Assembly (NCBI RefSeq): GCF_029542785.1
Contig: NC_083377.1
Span: 186,001 to 250,000 of the forward strand
Origin: Malassezia japonica
Taxonomy: Eukaryota > Basidiomycota > Malasseziomycetes > Malasseziales > Malasseziaceae
Reading direction: 5' to 3'
DNA length: 64,000 bases
This document shows, one piece after another, positions 1-9,985 of the stretch. The notes beneath the pieces were generated by a model. It was not told the origin of the DNA. It saw nothing but the letters and a program-made list of their open reading frames with translations, and searched no databases. The translations under genes and the position numbers were made by a program. Every line of letters begins with the position of its first letter. Within the stretch, counting starts at the first letter, position 1.

Positions 1-52
1 GGCGCTCCGCCCGTCCCCCTCCAGCGCCGCGACGCGCCCCCGATCGCCCGGC

Positions 53-58
53 CACGTG
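53..58. promoter_or_regulatory. CACGTG E-box-like site upstream of the first gene
   Basis: Palindromic CACGTG 38 bp before the start codon at 97. The same hexamer sits in many of the short promoters of this window. Bases 1-96 otherwise show nothing I can assign. Confidence 0.45.
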
Positions 59-96
59 CCTCCGATCTATTCGAATAATGTTCGTAGCCCCACACG

Positions 97-1200
97 ATGG
101 ACAAAGGGAAGCAGGCGTCGGGCAGTGGCGGCGCACGCAAGGCGGCGGGCGCCGGCATTGGCGACGAGCTACGTAGTATGCTTGCGGACCAAGGCAAAGG
201 CACGAGCAGCGCCGCCGGCGGCGCGATGATGCAGGAGGCGATGCGCGATATGCAGATCAGCGACGCGCCCGCGTCGTCTGCCGGCAAGTTCCGCGAGACG
301 AATACGCGCTCGCGCACGCCTACGGCGCTCGACGCAGAGTACTCTGCATTCCAAGGGCGTGAGCCGGTGACGGACCGTATCGCGCCGAATGCCAATGTCG
401 ACTTTATGGAAAAAGCATGGCACTCGTCCGTGGCGCCGGCGCCGGCGCCGCAGCCTGCCGCGCAAGTGCCGCAGCCGGCCGCGCAGCCGACGCAGCCTGT
501 CGCGCAGCCGACGCCCGCGCGTGCTCCGGACCTGCAGGCCGATGCAAGCAACTTCCTCTCGGCCCTCAACGCCGAGGCGCCCGAGCCGGACGCCATCGAC
601 CAGCCCCAAGCGCCGGTGCTGAACGTGGCGCTGATCGACGAGTGGCGCCCTCCCTCGCCGTCGCACGGCTCGGTGATGAGCCACGAGCAGTACGCGATGC
701 ACGAGCGCCTCGCGATGCTGCAGACGGGCGTGAACACCGAGCAGCCCTACCGCCAGGCGGAAGGTATCGCGCCTCCTGCCGACGACGCCGCGCTGAGCGA
801 AGGCGTCTATGCCCCGACGCCCCAAGCGGCGCTCGCGAACGTGTGGGATGCGCAGCAGGCGCGTGCCGCGCATGTCCAGCAGTTCCGTGAGGACGAAAAG
901 ACGAAGCCTATTAGCGGCCCGTCCTATACCAAGATCCGGGGCCAGGAGGTGGTCGACAAGCTGCGTGGGTGGCTCGTCCGCGAGGGCTACACTGGTGAGG
1001 TGTACGGCCTGCCGCCGATGGTGATGCGCACGTTTGGCGAGGCGACCGCCGAGGCGAACAATGAGCAGGACGAGGAGCGCCGCGCCAAGGCGATCCGCCG
1101 CCTCGATGCCTTGTACCGCCACCTGTCTGCGCCGTCGCACACCTCGCGCGGTCCTGCGGATATGGTCATGGAAGATTGGCTACAAAAACATAGCGAGTAG
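97..1200 (+). CDS. Hypothetical protein with Pro/Ala/Gln-rich middle
   Basis: A single-exon 367-residue protein that I do not recognise. Residues about 1-60 are Gly/Ala-rich, residues about 113-145 are a low-complexity PQPAAQ-type repeat, and residues about 280-355 form a charged, probably helical C-terminal segment that looks like the conserved part. Scattered aromatic motifs (FMEKAW, NVWDAQQ, a WLVREGY block) are loosely like the W-rich motifs of peroxisomal import co-receptors such as Pex20, but the N-terminal cysteine expected there is not visible, so I do not assign it. Its TAG stop directly abuts the stop of MYG1 on the other strand. Confidence 0.75.
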   Translation: MDKGKQASGSGGARKAAGAGIGDELRSMLADQGKGTSSAAGGAMMQEAMRDMQISDAPASSAGKFRETNTRSRTPTALDAEYSAFQGREPVTDRIAPNANVDFMEKAWHSSVAPAPAPQPAAQVPQPAAQPTQPVAQPTPARAPDLQADASNFLSALNAEAPEPDAIDQPQAPVLNVALIDEWRPPSPSHGSVMSHEQYAMHERLAMLQTGVNTEQPYRQAEGIAPPADDAALSEGVYAPTPQAALANVWDAQQARAAHVQQFREDEKTKPISGPSYTKIRGQEVVDKLRGWLVREGYTGEVYGLPPMVMRTFGEATAEANNEQDEERRAKAIRRLDALYRHLSAPSHTSRGPADMVMEDWLQKHSE

Positions 1201-2226
1201 CTACAGCGCAAGCGCCTTGTTGGCCATAGCCAGCGCGCCCTCCTTGGTCGCGTTGCCGCCGATAAAGCCCGACTGGTGAACAAAGACGCAGCCCGGAATG
1301 CCGCTGATCGTGCTCAGCTCCTCGTCGCGGATGCCGCGCCACTGCTCGGGCAGCGCCTTGCGGCTCTCGAAACTCTCGCTGCTCACCGGCACGGCCTGCA
1401 CACGCCACTTGCCGGACTCGTCGGGGTAGACGACGTACAGCGGCAGCTCGGCCTCGGGGATGGCGAGCGCCTCTTCGAGGTCGTAGATGTGACCCTTCCA
1501 GCCGACTGCGCCGTCAAAGAGGATGATGCGGCCCTGCGGGTCTGCGCCCTCGAACGACGTGCGCCCCTCGAGGCCCGCACGCACAATGTCGCGCGCCGGG
1601 AGCCATGCGTAGAGCGCATCGTCGACGCGGTCGAAGAATTCGCCGCCCGCCATCGCCGACGCGCGGCGGAAGCGCTGCAAGAGGTCCGCGTCCTCGAACG
1701 GCTGGTTCCAGCGGGGATTCATGAAGCCGACGCGCGACGAGAGGTCCGTCCGCGACTTGTATGTCGGCTCGCCCACCGCATCCGGATAGAGCGCAATGCC
1801 GTTGTCGATCGCGTCAATGGCTTCGACAAAGTCGTCGTACATCTTTTGGTACAGCAGCTCGATGCGCTCCGCGGTCGCCTCCTTGCCGAGGTGTGCGGCG
1901 AGAATGTCCTTGCCAAAGTGCTTCCACACGAGGCCGGCGCTGCTGAGCTTGGTCTTGTGTTCCGCGTCAAAGGTCTCTACAAAGCCGCGCTGGTGGTGGT
2001 CGTAGCGGTGCGCATCCGGAGTGTACTCTGCGCCGACGTCGACGACGATCGTGCCCTTGGCGATCTCGGCGGGGTCGCGCGTCCGGACAATGTCTGCGTT
2101 GGCGAGCGACGGCAGCTTCGAGAGCAAGTTGACTGCCAGTGCATCGTCCGCGTGAAACGTGCCCGAGTGGGTGACAATGACAGGGCGCGCGCCCTCGTCG
2201 AGCTTGATGCGCTTTGCGTCGGACAT
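1201..2226 (-). CDS. MYG1: MYG1 family exonuclease (UPF0160)
   Basis: 341 residues from the first ATG. Near the N-terminus the sequence has THSGTFHADDALAV and VDVGAEYTPDAHRYDHHQRG, the metal-binding His/Asp motifs of the MYG1/DHH-like phosphoesterase family. Human MYG1 is a 3'-5' RNA exonuclease of nucleus and mitochondria (family knowledge). The reading frame stays open upstream to a TTG at 2268 and would add an Arg-rich stretch (MRRGAWLSAQTRRL if initiated there) that resembles a mitochondrial presequence. No upstream ATG is present, so I chose 2226. The gene diverges from ZPR1 and ends exactly where the convergent neighbour ends. Confidence 0.9.
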   Translation of the reverse strand: MSDAKRIKLDEGARPVIVTHSGTFHADDALAVNLLSKLPSLANADIVRTRDPAEIAKGTIVVDVGAEYTPDAHRYDHHQRGFVETFDAEHKTKLSSAGLVWKHFGKDILAAHLGKEATAERIELLYQKMYDDFVEAIDAIDNGIALYPDAVGEPTYKSRTDLSSRVGFMNPRWNQPFEDADLLQRFRRASAMAGGEFFDRVDDALYAWLPARDIVRAGLEGRTSFEGADPQGRIILFDGAVGWKGHIYDLEEALAIPEAELPLYVVYPDESGKWRVQAVPVSSESFESRKALPEQWRGIRDEELSTISGIPGCVFVHQSGFIGGNATKEGALAMANKALAL

Positions 2227-2383
2227 GAGTCTTCTGGTCTGTGCACTGAGCCAAGCGCCGCGACGCAAAAGCAGCGAAATGGCGGAAAAGTGGAGGGACT
2301 TCTACCGGCTTCGAGAGCGTGCTGAGTCAGCCGATTTTCGAACCGCGCCGCCTGAAAAGGACCGAGCGTGAGCGGCGACGACC

Positions 2384-3943
2384 ATGACGGCCCCTACGAA
2401 TGACCCCTTTTTCCGCCCGATCGGCGAGCACGCCGAGACGCAGGGCCAGGAGAACCAAGGCGATGTGAAACCTATTGAAGAAATCGAGTCGCTGTGCATG
2501 CAGTGCGGCAAGGACGGCGTCACACGACTGCTCCCGACCTTTATCCCCTACTTTAAGGAGGTGATTGTGATGAGCTTTTCGTGCCCCCACTGTGGCAACC
2601 GCAACAGCGAGATCCAGAGTGCGGGCGAGATCCAGGCCAAGGGGTGCCTGTACACGATCCACATTGTGAACCAAAAGGATCTCGACCGCCAGGTGATCAA
2701 GTCGGAGCACTGCACAATGGCCATTCCCGAGCTCCAGCTGCAGATTCCGGCCAAGCGCGGCCAGATTACCACGGTCGAGGGCGTGCTGACCGATACGCTG
2801 CGCGATCTCGAGCTCGACCAGCCGCTGCGCAAGCACATGCAGCCCGAAGTCTATGCCAAGATCGAGGAGCTGTGCGACCGCCTGCGTGCGGTGCTCGGCG
2901 AGCGCCGCGTCGAGGAAGAGGACCAGGAGGGCGAGTTTACGGCCGGCCCCGTCGGCGGCCGCCACGAGGAGGACGAAAATGCCAAGGACCGCGTCTTTCA
3001 GCCGTTCAAGCTGACGCTCGACGACCCGTCGGGCAACAGCTTTGTCGAGTACCGCGGCCCGATCGAGAGCGGCGGCGGCTCGGACCCCAAGTGGATCAAG
3101 CGCGACTACCCCCGCACCAAGGAGCAAAACATCCACCTCGGCCTCGTCGCCGACCCCGCTGCGCCGAACAAGCCCGGGGACGCTGAGGGCGGCGGCGGCT
3201 TTTCCAAGGAGCTCGAAGAGACCGACTTTGAGAACGAGGAGATTTTCTCGTTTGACGGAACGTGCTCAAGCTGCAACGCGCCGATCAAGACACTGATGAA
3301 GAAGGTCAACATCCCCTACTTTAAGGACATCCTCATCATGTCGACCAACTGCGACCACTGTGGCTACCGCGACAATGAGGTCAAGTCTGGCGCTGCGATC
3401 TCCGAGACGGGCCGCCGCCTTACGCTCAAGGTGAACGACGGCGAGGACCTGTCGCGTGACATTCTCAAGTCCGAGACCGCGGGCCTGTCGATCCCCGAGA
3501 TTGACCTGCACCTCGCCCCCGGCACGCTTGGCGGCCGCTTCACGACGCTCGAGGGCCTGCTGCAGAACGTCTACGACGAGCTCTACGAAAAGGTGCTCAT
3601 GCGTGGCGACTCGACGGCGGCCGACGACGCGACCAAGTTTGAGGGCTTCCTCGGCAAGCTCAAAGGCGCGATCAGCGCCGAGGCATGCCCCTACACGCTG
3701 ATCCTGGACGACCCGCTGGCGAACAGCTATATCCAGAACCCCTATGCGCCGGACCCCGACGAGCAGCTCGAAGTGGAGAATTACAAGCGCACCTGGGACC
3801 AGGACGAGGACCTGGGCCTGAACGACATCAAGGTCGACGCCTACGAGGCGCCCGACGAGATGGCCGAGGACCGCGCCGAGGCCGCGGGCAAGCCGGCCGA
3901 CGAGTCCGACGAGGCGCGGCTCAAGCGCCAACGCAACGAGTAG
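2384..3943 (+). CDS. ZPR1: Zinc finger protein ZPR1
   Basis: 519 residues, one exon. Two tandem ZPR1 modules are visible. Each starts with a C4 zinc ribbon: CMQCGKDG with CPHCGNRN near residues 38-72, and CSSCNAP with CDHCGYRD near residues 294-328. Each continues with the conserved IPYFKE/IPYFKD and a beta-rich domain. ZPR1 binds newly made eEF1A and acts as its folding chaperone (family knowledge). The length matches fungal orthologues. The C-terminus is acidic with a basic end (RLKRQRNE). It is convergent with the MFS gene after a 51-bp gap. Confidence 0.95.
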   Translation: MTAPTNDPFFRPIGEHAETQGQENQGDVKPIEEIESLCMQCGKDGVTRLLPTFIPYFKEVIVMSFSCPHCGNRNSEIQSAGEIQAKGCLYTIHIVNQKDLDRQVIKSEHCTMAIPELQLQIPAKRGQITTVEGVLTDTLRDLELDQPLRKHMQPEVYAKIEELCDRLRAVLGERRVEEEDQEGEFTAGPVGGRHEEDENAKDRVFQPFKLTLDDPSGNSFVEYRGPIESGGGSDPKWIKRDYPRTKEQNIHLGLVADPAAPNKPGDAEGGGGFSKELEETDFENEEIFSFDGTCSSCNAPIKTLMKKVNIPYFKDILIMSTNCDHCGYRDNEVKSGAAISETGRRLTLKVNDGEDLSRDILKSETAGLSIPEIDLHLAPGTLGGRFTTLEGLLQNVYDELYEKVLMRGDSTAADDATKFEGFLGKLKGAISAEACPYTLILDDPLANSYIQNPYAPDPDEQLEVENYKRTWDQDEDLGLNDIKVDAYEAPDEMAEDRAEAAGKPADESDEARLKRQRNE

Positions 3944-3994
3944 TTTGTAGTGATATCCCGAGTACAGCCACGTATTCTATCCTGTGTGCATTGT

Positions 3995-5624
3995 CTATTC
4001 CCCACGAATCGAACGAAGCGCCTTGCCGAGGCGCGACGACACGCCCTTTACACGGCGGACGATGAGCACGGCGCTAGTCGCGAGCGCGATAAAGCAGCCG
4101 ACGGTCGTCACAATAAACACCGTGCGGTAGCACTCCTCGCCCTTGTGGCAGCGGTGCGTGTGCGAGGTCGTCGACACGTTCGAGTCGTACACCTGACCAA
4201 AAAGAAGATTGTAAATGTTGCCGCCGATCACCGGGCTGAGGCTCATGTAGCCCCAGTTCTGGCTGAAGGACGTGATGCCGAACCACTCAAACACCAGCAC
4301 TGGGCCGATGCCAAAGAGCGTGCCGTACATTAGACCCGTCAGCGACGAGACAAAGAGCAGGCGGTGCACGTCCGTGATCGTGTCCGGCCACGCGGCGAGG
4401 CCCTGCGAGATAATCGCAAGGACCGTCACCGGGATCAGGAGCCACGTACGGTAGGTCGGCTCGCCGCTGATGCGCACGAGGTAGTCGGACACGACGCCAA
4501 TCAGGATACGCCCGCCCGCGTTGCCCATACTGATGCACGACACCTGCAGCGACTGCACGCGCTGGATCGCGAGCTTCTCGGCCTTGTCCGAAAGCACGTC
4601 GACGCCGCGCAAGAGGTACGACTCGAGCATGGTGTCGAGGCCGCGCTCTTTCCGGCGGTTGTAGTCCCACAGCGCACGTGTGATTGTGCCGACGTTGTTG
4701 ATGAGCAGCAGGCCGGCGCCAGATATCATGCTCACGATAATAAACAGCAAAATAAAGTCGACCTCGCGCAGGAGCGCAAAACCGGTAATGTCGGTGTGGT
4801 GCGCCTCGGGCTCGTCGAACGGGTCGTCCATGTCGGCTGTGTCCGCCTCGCGCTCCGCCATGTCGTCGAGCCACGCATAGACGCGCGCGCTCACCTCGGA
4901 CGACGAGCGCGAGCGGCGCATGCGGCGCGGGCCGGGCTCCGCCGCCTCGCGGTCGCTCGGTGCCTCGTCCGGGACGCGCGCGTACTGGCCGCCGGTCTGC
5001 GGCTCGTCAAACTCGCCGTCCTGCGGCGGGATGATCTTGAGGAGCGACATGCCGACCAGGAAACTCGTAAAGCTGCCCACGCTGAGCATCACGAGGTAGC
5101 CCGTGACGTTCCCTGCAAAGAACAGGTGCGAGAGCGTCGAGTAGAGGAACGCGCTCAGGCCAAACGCAGAGAGGACGGTGGCCATGGCCGTGCCACGGCG
5201 GCTGCCGCCCCACGACTTGGCCTGCACGTTGATCGCCGCATTGTTCCCTGCCGAGTTGCCGAGACCGGTCAGGAGTAGGAAAAAGGCGAGAAAGGCGACC
5301 GGGATGTTTTCCCACTCGTATTTGTACGCACGCGAGAGCATGCCGTAGCCACCGAGGACCATGAAGGAGCCCGTGAGGACCGCACTGCATTAGCATCGAT
5401 ACATACCCGTGCGGACCGGCGTGGTCGATCCAGCGGCCCCAGACCGGGCCCGAGAGATACATGCCGAGGTTACCAGCGAGGCCCAAAACGTTCAGCTGCG
5501 TGCTCGAGAGATGCAGCACATCCTGCAGCTGGGGGGCGTACGAGCTAAAGACGTACGTGCTGCCGGCCGACAGCGCGATCAGGACGGAGCCCGCTAGCGA
5601 GACAAGCCGCCGTCCGTGCGACAT
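3995..5624 (-). CDS. Nodulin-like (NFL) major facilitator carrier
   Basis: 535 residues from two exons (5407-5624 and 3995-5384), joined across a 22-nt intron at 5385-5406 with GTATGT donor and CTAATGCAG end. The N-terminus (SLAGSVLIALSAGSTYVFSS) is the first membrane helix of the NFL subfamily. About twelve hydrophobic segments are interrupted by a long acidic cytosolic loop, residues about 215-290, with RRMRRSRSSS. Yeast relatives such as Mch1 and YMR155W are vacuolar or uncharacterised, so the substrate is unknown. It diverges from the DHHC gene with 58 bp between start codons. Confidence 0.85.
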
Positions 5625-5646
5625 GCTGGTAAGAGGGCCGGGAGAG

Positions 5647-5652
5647 CACGTG
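5647..5652. promoter_or_regulatory. CACGTG site in divergent promoter
   Basis: CACGTG in the 58-bp space between the divergent start codons at 5624 (minus) and 5683 (plus). Confidence 0.5.
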
Positions 5653-5682
5653 GGAGAATTTCGTCGATCACGTCTGACCTGC

Positions 5683-7354
5683 ATGGGCGACCAACACGGC
5701 TGCGCGGCGAAGCTGCGGCGCGTGGGGATCGGCCCCAAGGAGCATGTGCAGGACGGAGGGCCGCCGCCGCCGGAGCCGTGGCCGATCCGCTACGCGAACG
5801 TCGCGCTGATTGCAGTCTCGATCGTGTGGACGTGTATCGTGTACCTCTGGCGCATCTGCTATCCCATGCTCACCAAGAAGCCGTACGCGCTGGGGAGCCG
5901 CGCGGCGGGCATTGTGCTACTTGTCCTCTTCTGTATTCTATGGTGCATGGGTACGTATTTTTGCTGATGTAGTGCTCTGGAGCTATGTCATGGTCGTCGT
6001 TTCGCCGCCGGGCTACGTCCGCGAGCTGTTTGACGAGCAAGAGGCGCCGGACTATGGCGCGACGTCGCACACGCCCGCGCAGCCGATCGCTATGGCCCCG
6101 CAGCCGCAGCCGGAAGTGCAGCAGGAAGAAGTGAGCAGCGTGCGCAACACGCAGCCCTTTTCGCCGCCGAACGAGCGCGAGGCGCGCTGGGCCGCGTTTG
6201 AGAACGACGCGTCGGACGTGCTCACACGCGACGCGCCAAGCGAGCCGGTCCGCGACGCGACCAACTCGATCGAGATGCAGCCCTCGACGCCGGATCTCAC
6301 CACGTCCGTCGCACCGGAAACGACGACCATGGCTGAGATGCTTGCGGATGAGCCGCCGCGCACCGACAAACCCACGAGCTCGATGCAGGCGCTGCCGACC
6401 GCGCCGCCACCCAAGATGCCCAAGCCGGCGCGCGTGCCGCAGAACCCGCCCTTGTACGCGCCGCCCGAGCTGTACTGCAGCCGCTGCCAGCGCCCGCGGC
6501 CGCCGCGCGCACACCACTGCCGGCGCTGCGGCACCTGCGTGCTGCGTATGGACCACCACTGCCCGTGGATCGGCGGTTGCGTCGGCGCGCAAAATTACCG
6601 CTTCTATGTCAACACGGTCTTTTGGACATTTGTCCTGACCATCTTTGTGATCGTCAGCGTGGCGGTCCTCTTTGCACGGGGCGTCCTGTCGCACGGCAGC
6701 GGGCACTGGTCCACGGTCATTCACAACTGGGACGTCGACGGCTACCTAATCAGTGTGCTGGCAATCTCCTTCTTCTACTTCTTGTTCACCGGCTCGCTTT
6801 TTATGATCCACATGGAGCTGAGTATGCTGAACGTGACGTCGGTCGAGCAGCGTGCGATCAACTCGGACAGGACGTACGAAGGCGTGCTGCTCAAGCGGTA
6901 TTATTCCTTCCACGGCGAAGGCGGCACGCTCGGCAGCGGCCTCGTCGGTGCGATCCGCCGCTACCGCGCGCGCCGCGCGCTCCTCGACGAGTGGAACTTG
7001 GAGTGGGGCAAGCGCACGCGCGAGGGCAACCCGTGGTGGATGCGCAGCCGCGCCGAGCTCGCGTACGCGACGGACTCGGACAGCGCGCGCCGGCGCGCGG
7101 CGAACCTCGAAAAGGTGATGGGCCTTGAAGGAGGCGAGTCGGTCGCGAGCGTCGTGCAGGCGCCAACGTCGACGACGTTTGGCGCGACGCCGCTGCTCAA
7201 CATGGAGCTGAGCATCGGCAAGCCCTATACATGGTTCCTGCCGATGGCGCGCGCAAAGCCCACGGCCGGCATCCACTTTCCACTGAATCCACGCTACTCA
7301 GAGCTCGGCGCGTGGCGGCCGCGGAGCGAGTGGCCGGACCTCTGCCAGACCTAA
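5683..7354 (+). CDS. DHHC palmitoyltransferase (Pfa3-like)
   Basis: 549 residues, exons 5683-5950 and 5973-7354, with a 22-nt intron at 5951-5972. Two N-terminal membrane helices are followed by a long polar, probably disordered loop. The Cys-rich domain follows: YCSRCQRPRPPRAHHCRRCG, then CVLRMDHHCPWIGGCVG with the catalytic DHHC. Two further helices and a TTxE-like motif (LNVTSVEQ) come next. The enzyme transfers palmitate to cysteine of membrane-associated proteins. The long insertion before the Cys-rich domain is unusual for Pfa3. The stop overlaps the ATG10 stop by 4 nt. Confidence 0.9.
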
Positions 7355-7879
7355 GCGCGCATCGCGACCGCGGTCGACACCAGCGCAAGGAACGCGGGAA
7401 TAAGCGGCTGCTGCGACGCGCGCATCAACTCGTCGAGCGCCGAGGCAGTCTTGCAGGGGTGCAGGTACCAGCACGCCGCGCCGGTCGCAGGATGCACGCC
7501 ACGCTCGAGGCTCGCGTCGTGGCCGGCATACAGCGCCGCGGCGACCAGGTCCTCGAGCGATAAAGACGCTTTGCCTAGGTTAGCCCAAGTACATACCCCA
7601 GCGCGCATCCATGTAGAACACAGGCACCTCCCAGATCGGCGACCAGCACACGCTCTGCTCCACGGTCAGCGCACGGCGCACTTGCGCAAAGGGGCTATCG
7701 GCCGCGTACGCCTCCGGCACGCCCCAGTCGTCGTCCGCCGTGACCTCCCACTCTCTATGTAGATACGACATGTGCGCTGCGCCCTCGACCTCGCGCCACG
7801 CCCACCCGTCGCCGAGCGGCCCACGCTCCCCGGCCAGGAACGCCGCGCACGCCGCACGAAACGCGCCGTAGGCCACCAT
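7351..7879 (-). CDS. ATG10: ATG10, E2-like enzyme for ATG12-ATG5 conjugation
   Basis: 168 residues, exons 7597-7879 and 7351-7574, with a 22-nt intron at 7575-7596. The C-terminal half carries the family signature: VPVFYMDARW, SLEDLV, then GVHPATGAACWYLHPCKT, in which the Cys of HPC is the expected catalytic residue. It accepts ATG12 from ATG7, which is also encoded in this window, and passes it to ATG5 (family knowledge). The chosen start gives MVAYGAFRAACAAFLAG; an in-frame ATG at 7924 would overlap the divergent gene. Only 31 bp separate it from that gene's start. Confidence 0.8.
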
Positions 7880-7891
7880 GCATGTGGAGAC

Positions 7892-7897
7892 CACGTG
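7892..7897. promoter_or_regulatory. CACGTG site in a 31-bp divergent promoter
   Basis: CACGTG lies inside the 31 bp separating the ATG10 start (7879, minus) from the BCL7-like start (7911, plus). Confidence 0.5.
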
Positions 7898-7910
7898 GCT
7901 TGTATTTACC

Positions 7911-8229
7911 ATGTCGCGCATCAACGGTCGGTTTGCGGGGCACGGCCAGGAGCACGAGCTGCAGCGCAGCGTAAAAGAGCCCGTCTAGTATGTACACTAT
8001 CTTATACAGTATTTGGCGCAAGGAATGGGTCGTCCCCACTGCGCTTTCGAAGCCGGCGGGCGCGGTGCCAGGCCTGGCCGAGCGGATGGGCGTCGACGCC
8101 TCGACGCGCTCCGAGACGCCGCTGCGTATCCTCAAGTGGGTGCGTACCGAGCAGGTGGCGCAGTATGAAGAGGAGCCGGAAGTGGTCGAGGCGGCGGCCG
8201 ACGCGCCCCCGCCCGAGACGGTGCCATAA
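7911..8229 (+). CDS. Small BCL7-like protein, candidate SWI/SNF subunit
   Basis: 98 residues, exons 7911-7987 and 8010-8229, with a 22-nt intron at 7988-8009. After splicing the N-terminal half reads PVYIWRKEWVVP and, after a spacer, TPLRILKWVRTE. This matches the W-x-KKWV and LRI-KWV pattern of the BCL7 N-terminal domain, which in animals belongs to BAF-type SWI/SNF remodellers. The C-terminus is acidic and Pro/Ala-rich. The assignment rests on recalled motif similarity only. The TAA stop abuts the REV7 stop with no gap. Confidence 0.6.
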
Positions 8230-9367
8230 TCACCCTAGGCTCTCGTCGCTGTCGTCCTCGCTGGACGCGTCCGACGTCGGGCCGCCGGTCGTGAGGGGCT
8301 GCGCAAAGAGCTTGCGCTTGCGCAGCTGGATGCCTGATGATGCGACGCCGTCGTCAATCGCGGGGTCGTCAAGGTCGCGCTGCGACATGCTCTGCGACTC
8401 GGCCTGCGTTTCGGTCGGCGGATCGTACGGCGCATTCACCGGAGCGTGCTTCTGCGGCACATCCTCCTCGACATGTAAAGATACCTGGATCAGCATAGTT
8501 GCGTACATTGATCACACCCGACTCGAGGACCTTGAGCGGGTGCAGCCGCGGCGCCGGCGCCGCTGACGCCGCGTGGGTCGAGAGCCTGGCTGTAGCGGCG
8601 TCGAGGGCATTTGCGCGGAACGGAGCGCCGTCGGTCGGCGCCCAGGGGCCGTGAGTAGGTGCCTGCATAAGACGAGATACGTACGTCGACCGACGCGGTC
8701 GGCACGGCTCCGTCGGCCATTTCCACCAGGACGCGAAAGGTGAGGGCTGGGTGAGCCGCGTGACGTACGTCGCTCTTCCACCGGCGATAGGCGTGCTTCG
8801 ACTGCCAGGAGCTGCAGGAGAAACTGGCGGCATACGAGCTCGGCGGCGGCGCGCGACAGGTTTCCACGGATGCTGCGTCAGGCAACAACAACCTACACTA
8901 GATCGCGGTTACGCACGTCTGTATCTGGCAAGAGAAAGTCGAGCGAGAATACGTAGCGCTCGAGCGCCTCGGAGCTATCCGGCGCGTCCTCATAGTGCAA
9001 TGCGACGACGACCGTGCGCACAGACGACTGCATGAGCACAAAGACGTACATTCTGCAGCTCGTGCGTAACCGCACGCACGCTCGTGCCAATGTACTCATT
9101 CAGTCCGGGGTGCCGGCTCTGAAAGACGGGCACGTCGTACTTTTTGCGGCGCACAAACACGTCTGCGTTAGGAAGGGTGCGCACCTTTGGGGTACACCTG
9201 CCGCACGCACAGGATCGTATGGATCGCGCACTCCACTGCGTCAGGAACGCTACCTACATAGATCGCTGATGCACTGCACCGTTTCTGTGTCAGATGCGTC
9301 GCGTACCATTGTACGTCATCGGCCCGTCCTGCACGCGGTCGCGCGCCGGCGCCTTGCCTTTGTCCAT
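8230..9367 (-). CDS. REV7: REV7 / MAD2L2 HORMA-domain protein
   Basis: 319 residues from nine exons. Eight introns were read at 9285-9306, 9236-9257, 9163-9184, 9028-9049, 8873-8896, 8747-8768, 8663-8684 and 8485-8506; seven are 22 nt and one is 24 nt. The product has VRRKKYDVPV and RHPGLNEYI, very close to the HORMA core of human MAD2L2, and ends the domain with HPLKVLESGVINVSLHVEED, matching the safety-belt strand. REV7 is the accessory subunit of DNA polymerase zeta and, in mammals, of shieldin. An acidic tail of about 90 residues is extra. It starts 12 nt after the TEN1 stop on the same strand. Confidence 0.88.
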
Positions 9368-9379
9368 GCTGGTGCCCGA

Positions 9380-9857
9380 TTACTCATATCGGGATTCACT
9401 ATCGAGACGCGCCCGCGCCGCCTGCGCCCAGACGCGCAGGTCGAGCCTGTCTACTTGCTTTACAAAGATCGCACGCACGACCATCGGCGAGATGTGCATC
9501 TCTTCCGCACGCAACGCGCGTTTCTGCGCGTGTGCGCTCGGCGAGGACAGCGGGCGCGTGGGCCCTTCTACGTCGTGTGCCGCGCGCTCCGCACGCATCT
9601 CGAGCGTGCCGATGCACATGAGCTTGGACTTGGGAAAGATTTCCAGGCGCTCGCCCGAGTCGAGGAGCAGGGAGAGGTCGACGGCGATGCACGCTCGCTC
9701 ATGCTCGAGCAGCAGCTCGGCCGTATCAGTATCGTAGGACGAACAGCTAGGTCAGTGTGGCGACGTACAATCCTGCAATGCGCACTTTCTGCCCCAGGTC
9801 CTGGGGGTACGCCACGTCGGCGATCGGCACGACCACCGCGCACTCAACACTCGCCAT
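9380..9857 (-). CDS. TEN1: TEN1-like OB-fold telomere protein (CST complex)
   Basis: 151 residues, exons 9769-9857 and 9380-9746, with a 22-nt intron at 9747-9768. The pattern is that of a small OB fold: GQKVRIAGF, then a strand ending LLLEHERACIAVDLSLLL, then SKLMCIGTLE, and a C-terminal VVRAIFVKQVDRLDLRVW resembling the end of TEN1 proteins. TEN1 works with STN1 at telomeres and in polymerase-alpha fill-in. The residues in the middle (about 85-115) look like a lineage-specific insertion. Another small OB-fold protein cannot be excluded. An out-of-frame ATG lies just upstream and would make a very short uORF. Confidence 0.6.
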
Positions 9858-9985
9858 GCGCCATCGCGTGGAGGAACAATTTCTCCTCCACCACAATTTT
9901 CGGCCTGCGGCTCGTGGGACGCAGCGGAGTGCGTGCGCCCTACCAGGACCCGTTGCGAGGATTGCCACACCTCGTCCAGAGGAAA

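Noticed and set aside
97..1200. Gene 1 as the peroxisomal co-receptor Pex20
   Set aside because: Some W-rich motifs are suggestive, but the conserved N-terminal cysteine and a clear Pex7-binding block could not be identified.
4364..5278. Long frames antisense to the MFS, RPT6, ERO1, NTH1 and ADH genes
   Set aside because: They mirror GC-rich coding sequence, have no recognisable domains and show low-complexity Arg/Ala/Val composition.
9014..9985. Long upstream extension of the DUS1 frame
   Set aside because: It begins at GTG and runs antisense through REV7 and TEN1 exons. The conserved protein starts at the ATG at 9986.
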